From a virus, in the IMG/VR virus record IMGVR_UViG_3300008218_000048, positions 1 to 24,749 of that record: 24,749 bases of DNA, one strand, 5' to 3'. The first letter of the stretch is position 1; the number at the start of each line of letters is the position of its first letter. The position numbers and the translations under genes are program-made. The notes beneath the pieces are model-generated. The model was not told the origin of the DNA. It made no database searches and saw nothing but the letters and a program-made list of their open reading frames with translations. This document shows, piece by piece, positions 20,936 through 24,749 of this stretch.

Positions 20936-21603
20936 TGAACGAAGAAGTATTGGCGAACAATCTGAAGAAGATGTTGGACACGACTACACCACCGGAACCG
21001 CCCAAACTGGTGACAAACTTGGTTGACTGCATGACTGCCGTAGAGGTCACGGGGTTGATGCTGTATTGCTCTGCGTTAATAGGGCAAAGGGCAACTGCGG
21101 AACTTGTCTGCCATATGGCCAAGAGGAAGCAGCTAGACCTCAGTGTTATCCGTGCTTTTGAGGACGCAGGAGTCAGGGTCAAGATGAGGGCGAGGCCCGA
21201 AGCACCGGCTGCCCCCGTACCAACTCCACCCAAGACGAAGACGGAAGCGAAGGTAATCAAAGGCAAGCCATCACGTCGTGGCAATGGGTGGGGTGGTAAG
21301 AAGGGTCCTGTGTGGCTGAAGCAAGTAGACAGCATCGACAAGACGCAGAACGGGATGGACGCCATTGACGGTTCGTGGCTATCGGACCCAACGTCTATGG
21401 ATGACATGACGGACATCAACAAGCCCGTACTAATGGGAGTCAGGTATCCTGATAAGCATTACGCAGTGCTGATTTATAAGAAGGGCGCAACGGCAAAACT
21501 GAAGTGCCAGACTGCCATACATGAGGTGAAAGATGCCAAGTTGTTAGACGATTCATCTCTCTTCAAGAGCATGCTGCCGGTTCTTGACAAAAACTTAAGC
21601 TAA
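20935..21603 (+). CDS. hypothetical protein, 222 residues
   Basis: AAGGGAG sits about nine bases before the ATG. Residues 1-85 are helical (NLKKMLDTTTPPEPPKL, VTGLMLYCSALIGQRATAEL, DLSVIRAFEDAG). Residues 86-120 are a proline/basic linker (APAAPVPTPPKTKTEAK, RRGNGWGGKKGPVW). The C-terminal 70 residues are a beta-rich unit, with HYAVLIYKKGATAKL. The linker suggests two separable domains. No catalytic motif is visible, and the function is unknown. Confidence 0.62.
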   Translation: MNEEVLANNLKKMLDTTTPPEPPKLVTNLVDCMTAVEVTGLMLYCSALIGQRATAELVCHMAKRKQLDLSVIRAFEDAGVRVKMRARPEAPAAPVPTPPKTKTEAKVIKGKPSRRGNGWGGKKGPVWLKQVDSIDKTQNGMDAIDGSWLSDPTSMDDMTDINKPVLMGVRYPDKHYAVLIYKKGATAKLKCQTAIHEVKDAKLLDDSSLFKSMLPVLDKNLS

Positions 21604-21638
21604 CCTGTATAACTGGTTGAACAAAGCGAGTAAATGCC

Positions 21639-21911
21639 ATGAGCAAACGGGAGATTGGCACAACAGAGGTAAAGATTGCGTGTGTAATGCACCGCCTTAC
21701 CTTTGTGCGTGACTGCATTAACCACAACCACCCCGTTTCCGTGAAAGAATTACAAAGGGCAATCGACGACATGTCTGAGATAAAGACTTCCCTTCGCCTT
21801 GAGGATACGCCAAACCAAGAGCCAGATGATGATGGATGGGTGACTATTTTCCCCACCCAAGATACGTTAGAGGTGCCAAGTGAAAACCCTGATCGATTCG
21901 ACGTCGTCTAG
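21639..21911 (+). CDS. hypothetical protein, 90 residues
   Basis: The frame starts MSKREIGTTEVKIACVMHRL and continues as a helical region (VRDCINHNHPVSVKELQRAIDDMSEIKTSL) with an acidic tail (NQEPDDDGWVTIFPTQDT). It is separated from the preceding gene by 35 bases and has only a weak ribosome binding site, unlike its neighbours. The helical core could pair with a partner. No family recognised. Confidence 0.52.
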   Translation: MSKREIGTTEVKIACVMHRLTFVRDCINHNHPVSVKELQRAIDDMSEIKTSLRLEDTPNQEPDDDGWVTIFPTQDTLEVPSENPDRFDVV

Positions 21912-22131
21912 TGTGATATGCCCAAGCTGTTCGGGCTTAACCAGAATTATGTACACACATGGGCATGTGACTTGTGAATTCTGTAGGTGGCCTATAGAAA
22001 CATGTTGTGACGGTGAGTGTGCCCAACCAACTGAAGGAGAGGGATATGGCCGACGAGAAGCGGGAACTTATCAAAGTTGGAGAAGTCGACTTGATCTTAG
22101 ACGCGGCCAAGGAGCAAGTCATTGGAGTTAA
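21880..22131 (+). CDS. small Cys-rich (zinc-binding-like) protein with a GTG start
   Basis: A GTG at 21880, preceded by AGAGGTG, opens 83 codons. The useful part is residues 12-47: VICPSCSG (C14, C17), then VTCEFCRWPIETCCDGEC (C32, C35, C42, C43, C47), a double CxxC zinc-ribbon layout. It overlaps the upstream gene by 32 bases. The last 28 codons overlap the next gene in another frame, have no cysteine motif and look like read-through. Only the N-terminal half is convincingly protein-like. Confidence 0.5.
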   Translation: MKTLIDSTSSSVICPSCSGLTRIMYTHGHVTCEFCRWPIETCCDGECAQPTEGEGYGRREAGTYQSWRSRLDLRRGQGASHWS

Positions 22132-22360
22132 CTGGCGTTGGACAGAGAACGTCACCTCCGCTATAGGCGCAGTAACTACAATCAATTCATTGAAGGCGTC
22201 TCTCAGAGACGTAGGTTGGACAACGTCAGTTGTTATGGCGGCAACGCCGCGAACTGAAGAAGACCCAACTGATACACAATCACCAACGCCTGTCGATCAG
22301 GCCACGGTAACCGAAGTAAGCGACAATCAAGAGCCGCCTGCTGTTGACCTCGGCAGCTAA
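22046..22360 (+). CDS. hypothetical protein, last gene of the plus-strand operon
   Basis: The start at 22046 is chosen because GAAGGAGAGG lies just upstream; an earlier ATG at 22007 has nothing comparable. The 104-residue product begins MADEKRELIKVGEVDLILDA, has a short beta/alpha unit (QVIGVNWRWTENVTSAIG) and ends in a Pro/Thr/Glu-rich tail (EEDPTDTQSPTPVDQ) that is probably disordered. It stops 45 bases before the terminator stem. Function unknown. Confidence 0.6.
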   Translation: MADEKRELIKVGEVDLILDAAKEQVIGVNWRWTENVTSAIGAVTTINSLKASLRDVGWTTSVVMAATPRTEEDPTDTQSPTPVDQATVTEVSDNQEPPAVDLGS

Positions 22361-22405
22361 GGCGCACGACTTTCTCCTCCCTTAGTCGGAATGGTTGTCG
22401 CTTCT

Positions 22406-22442
22406 GCCCTCGACCCACGCCAACGGGTCGGGGGCTTTTTTT
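22406..22442 (+). terminator. rho-independent terminator of the plus-strand operon
   Basis: GCCCTCGACCC (22406-22416) pairs with GGGTCGGGGGC (22425-22435), giving 11 bp with one T-G pair around an eight-base loop, followed by seven T (22436-22442). It lies between convergent genes. The opposite strand has no T run after the stem, so termination is one-way. Confidence 0.93.
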
Positions 22443-23181
22443 ATCTACGCGCAAGACATGTGTATAGATCACCGCAGTCAGCCGGTTGCTTCGTATTATC
22501 CTGAGTGCAAACCGTACTCCAATCCGCCAATGCACACGCATTAAAGCGTGTTTCATCCAACCCGATCTTCGCGCGCTTCAATCCTTCAATCCATTTACGA
22601 CTGGACGGGTATGAAAATTGTCGCCATTGATAGATGCTCACGGGGCGAAACCCTGACGACAACATTGCGTCTACGTAAAATTGCCATGTGTGTAGATAGC
22701 ATGTGTCGTTGAAGTATAGCCCCGGCATGTCGTCACTGACATTTACGGTAAACGCTACAGTATCCGTTACTTTTGACAGCCGCCTGAACATCCCCGGTAT
22801 ATCATTGGAATGATCGAACGACTCCACTGAAATCGCTACATCAAATCTACCTGATGGAAATTCCTTATCGAAATTCCCTATCTCAACGTCGAAGTTACAG
22901 ACTTCTTTTTGTTTGGGTGAAGACGTAATACCAACAATGCTCGCGCCGAGTTCCCTAGCTATCTGGTGACCGGGGCCACCCCATCCACTACCAATGTCCA
23001 GAACACGAGAGCCGCGCCGGATAACCGGATACAATAATCTTGTAGACGTCTGACAGGCAGCCTCTAAGGTCTCGTCTCCAAAAAAAAATCCGTGATGATA
23101 GTGACGCTCCGGGCCAAGGATTGTAGCCCAGACGTCCGGGTCGTCGTTGTAGAACTTGGTAATAAAATCGAAGTCTATCAC
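22441..23181 (-). CDS. class I SAM-dependent methyltransferase
   Basis: This is a 246-residue Rossmann-fold methyltransferase. Motif I is VLDIGSGWGGPG (60-71), the post-I segment is ASIVGITSSPKQ (80-91), and the motif II region is FDVAISVESFDH (113-124). The lead HYHHGFFFGDETLEAACQTS is like small-molecule or lipid-type enzymes (cyclopropane synthase, sarcosine or tocopherol methyltransferase families) rather than DNA methylases; no DPPY or PC motif is present. The substrate is unknown. The start is GTG, overlapping the previous stop (GTGA at 23178-23181). A T9 run on the coding strand (23080-23088) encodes the FFF. Confidence 0.85.
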   Translation of the reverse strand: MIDFDFITKFYNDDPDVWATILGPERHYHHGFFFGDETLEAACQTSTRLLYPVIRRGSRVLDIGSGWGGPGHQIARELGASIVGITSSPKQKEVCNFDVEIGNFDKEFPSGRFDVAISVESFDHSNDIPGMFRRLSKVTDTVAFTVNVSDDMPGLYFNDTCYLHTWQFYVDAMLSSGFRPVSIYQWRQFSYPSSRKWIEGLKRAKIGLDETRFNACALADWSTVCTQDNTKQPADCGDLYTCLARR

Positions 23182-23417
23182 TTATTGCCGTTGAGTTTGT
23201 CTCGCATTTTATTTACGAATTCCCACAAGCTGGATATCTGTTTGTTCAGAATGTCTATCTCTGCGCGAGCCTGCACAAACTTTGCATACAATTCACGTCT
23301 TTGTATCTCGTTTACATCTTTACGCAAGTCTGATGTTTGCTCTCGCAGCTTGGTGAACATCACTATTGCAAGGCCAATGAAGATAATCTGATGCCAGTAT
23401 TCTTTGATGACGTCCAC
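23178..23417 (-). CDS. small membrane-anchored coiled-coil protein, possibly spanin-like
   Basis: The gene encodes 79 residues: a hydrophobic segment near the N-terminus (about 9-22, QIIFIGLAIVMFTK) and then a continuous charged helix with heptad character (REQTSDLRKDVNEIQRREL, ARAEIDILNKQISSLWEFV). One N-terminal span plus a long coiled coil resembles inner-membrane spanins and some small virion or holin-linked proteins; no partner outer-membrane lipoprotein is visible, so this is open. The GTG start overlaps the Usg-like stop as TAGTG. Confidence 0.6.
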   Translation of the reverse strand: MDVIKEYWHQIIFIGLAIVMFTKLREQTSDLRKDVNEIQRRELYAKFVQARAEIDILNKQISSLWEFVNKMRDKLNGNK

Positions 23418-23671
23418 TAATGCACCGTCCCTATCTCAAAGTAGTGGTCGATAACATGAGCCTCGGTGGGGAAATCGCTGACAAAAGTCTGACACTCGAC
23501 CATTGCCCCTTCGATATGCTCATCCCAGTAATCTATAAAACGCGTGACCTTTGGGAGTTCAGGTAACGTGTCCTCAGTCTGCCAGACAAATTGTTGAATC
23601 AGATGGCTGAAGTCTGGCAACCTATACAGGATGTTGACTGTCACAATACGAGGGAGATTCATAAATATCAC
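23417..23671 (-). CDS. Usg-like family protein
   Basis: This 84-residue protein matches the pattern of the alphaproteobacterial Usg family: TVNILYRLPDFSHLIQQFVW (residues 11-30), then TEDTLPELPKVTRFIDYW and EHIEGAMVECQ. The landmarks ILYRxPD, LLQxFVWQ, PxxxRFxxxW and IEGxxxxxxV are in the family order. Usg proteins are short, of unknown function, and in Caulobacter lie next to trp genes. Finding one here implies host-derived or co-evolved function. The start could be residue 1 or the ATG three codons later; neither has a clear ribosome binding site. Confidence 0.7.
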   Translation of the reverse strand: MIFMNLPRIVTVNILYRLPDFSHLIQQFVWQTEDTLPELPKVTRFIDYWDEHIEGAMVECQTFVSDFPTEAHVIDHYFEIGTVH

Positions 23672-23674
23672 TGT

Positions 23675-24748
23675 TCACTGCCATATATCTCTTGCCACAC
23701 CGCCCAAGTTCTTCTCTGACGTTCTTTGACTGTCGGGGTGGACGGGAACGCCTACGTGGATACGAAACCTGTCCAGTTCCTCTGCAAACGGATCTCCATA
23801 CGGTTCCCCTCCAGTCCACCCGTGCATCCTCAGGCTGGGTATATCTGGGTCACCAGTACCAAGAAAGCCCCCGATAATTTGATCGAAGCGGGAAACATCA
23901 TGCCACTTGTCCATGCCTCTCTTCTCTACATCACGGAAAGCGCCGGGGAACATAGAGTTTGCATCTGTGACGTGGTCATATGATCGCTCCTTCCACCCAC
24001 CCTTGCCACTGTACTCAGGGCTTAGCGATGCGGCCGTCTTTAGACGATTGTACCAGCCGGGGTCTACATTCTTTAGGTTATGCAGGCTCTCCCCAAACGT
24101 GTACTTTTCTATCTGTTTGTCTGTTAGCTCGTCTTGGCCAAGTGCTTGCTCATACTTTGCGTAGTTTAGATAGACGGTAGGCTTGGCGTTAGGCCCGGCC
24201 CCCGGTGGACTTGGTACGAATTCTCCCCAGCGAAAGTCATCTGCACCGTCCTTGAAAAACTCCCTAGACTGCGCCTCCGAGGCCCGGTGGACACTATCCA
24301 CCAGCTTTCGTCTTAGAGGGGGGTTAAATTTTTCTTGCTGTGCATCGTAAGCAGAAAGTTCGGGTGTCAAATGGGGAGCGTTGGTGTACAACACAGCGTC
24401 TAAGCGTTCGTTGATCCAATCACCAAGGTCTTTCTTTACCTCGGGTCGTCCTCGTTGGGCCAAGTATTTATTAGATTCATCCCACATAACTTGCATTGAC
24501 CTTCTGAGCGGACTCTTTGCATCTCTTAGGGACTCAACAAAGGACTTGTCATAATAATCCGGGTCCGGGTGGATCTTTTTCAAGCCGCCCCATTGCGAAA
24601 GATAAGAGGAGGGCATAACAGCGTGTGGGTCTCCGTGTCCACCGCGGTAGGGCTTCATTGGGTGGGCAAGATAGTCGAAGGCATAAATAGCTCTATGTGC
24701 TGCTGTTCGATCTGGCATCCCACCCCATCTAGCTTCTAGCATCCCCAC
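23675..24748 (-). CDS. conserved phage protein, N-terminus outside the window
   Basis: The frame is open to the right edge, so the 357 visible residues are probably the C-terminal part of a longer protein. Landmarks are FGESLHNLKNVDPGWYNRL (about 215-233), KERSYDHVTDANSMFPGA, and SRFDQIIGGFLGTGDPDIPS. The SR-DQ-IGGxLxxGDPDIP order is one I associate with a widespread phage hypothetical family encoded near structural and lysis genes. No catalytic triad is evident. No membrane segment or signal is visible. It is the first gene of the leftward cluster that leads to the Usg-like gene. Confidence 0.62.
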   Translation of the reverse strand: MGMLEARWGGMPDRTAAHRAIYAFDYLAHPMKPYRGGHGDPHAVMPSSYLSQWGGLKKIHPDPDYYDKSFVESLRDAKSPLRRSMQVMWDESNKYLAQRGRPEVKKDLGDWINERLDAVLYTNAPHLTPELSAYDAQQEKFNPPLRRKLVDSVHRASEAQSREFFKDGADDFRWGEFVPSPPGAGPNAKPTVYLNYAKYEQALGQDELTDKQIEKYTFGESLHNLKNVDPGWYNRLKTAASLSPEYSGKGGWKERSYDHVTDANSMFPGAFRDVEKRGMDKWHDVSRFDQIIGGFLGTGDPDIPSLRMHGWTGGEPYGDPFAEELDRFRIHVGVPVHPDSQRTSEKNLGGVARDIWQ

Positions 24749-24749
24749 C

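Noticed and set aside
20886-21422. 178-residue minus-strand frame
   Set aside because: Lies wholly opposite a coupled plus-strand gene and has no supporting context.
1-24749. CRISPR arrays, tRNA genes, insertion sequences, integrase or attachment sites
   Set aside because: Looked for by eye on both strands; no regularly spaced repeats, cloverleaf signatures, transposase motifs or tyrosine/serine recombinase motifs were found.

Overview
The window is part of a tailed double-stranded DNA phage (Caudoviricetes) genome, or a prophage-like segment of one. It carries a terminase large subunit, a portal protein, a set of tail-fibre and fibre-assembly genes, and tightly packed small genes with 1 to 8 base overlaps. 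No ribosomal, tRNA or host metabolic operon is visible. The likely host is an alphaproteobacterium, probably aquatic: there is a Usg-like protein (an alphaproteobacterial family), a protein resembling DUF6127, and fibre modules of the kind seen in marine phages. That host assignment is inference from family knowledge, not from a search.

The layout has three transcription blocks. (1) From 13246 down to 1, minus strand, runs the packaging and adsorption block: a zinc-finger protein resembling terminase small subunits, an unknown small gene, TerL, portal, a small coiled-coil gene, then about a dozen fibre, lectin and assembly genes, and finally an unusual cysteine-rich TIM-barrel-like enzyme, a small membrane protein and a truncated gene. 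No major capsid gene lies between portal and fibres, so the capsid and tail-tube genes must be elsewhere. (2) From 13436 to 22360, plus strand, lies an accessory or early block. It starts with a G+C-rich gene that has its own terminator. A leader follows, with a small ORF and two mutually exclusive hairpins, and then a long chain of coupled genes. The core of the chain is a CobS/MoxR-like AAA+ ATPase next to a CobT-like VWA protein with an N-terminal HEAGH motif. Around them are many unrecognised small proteins, several cysteine-rich. A strong terminator at 22406-22442 ends the block. (3) From the right edge down to 22441, minus strand, are a truncated conserved phage protein, a Usg-like protein, a small membrane plus coiled-coil protein, and a SAM-dependent methyltransferase.

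How the genes work together: TerS and TerL would package DNA through the portal. The fibre block would build a multi-component adsorption apparatus whose parts share N-terminal and C-terminal modules and are interleaved with small chaperones. The AAA+/VWA pair has no cobalt chelatase large subunit (CobN) beside it, so it more probably remodels a protein target than makes cobalamin.

The most interesting items are the Fe-S-like TIM-barrel protein at the end of the fibre operon, the ATPase/VWA pair, the phage-borne Usg-like protein, the compositionally foreign gene with its own terminator at the divergence point, and the alternative-hairpin leader. Nothing could be searched or computed here. Family names rest on recognised motifs, and starts on ribosome binding sites and overlaps.
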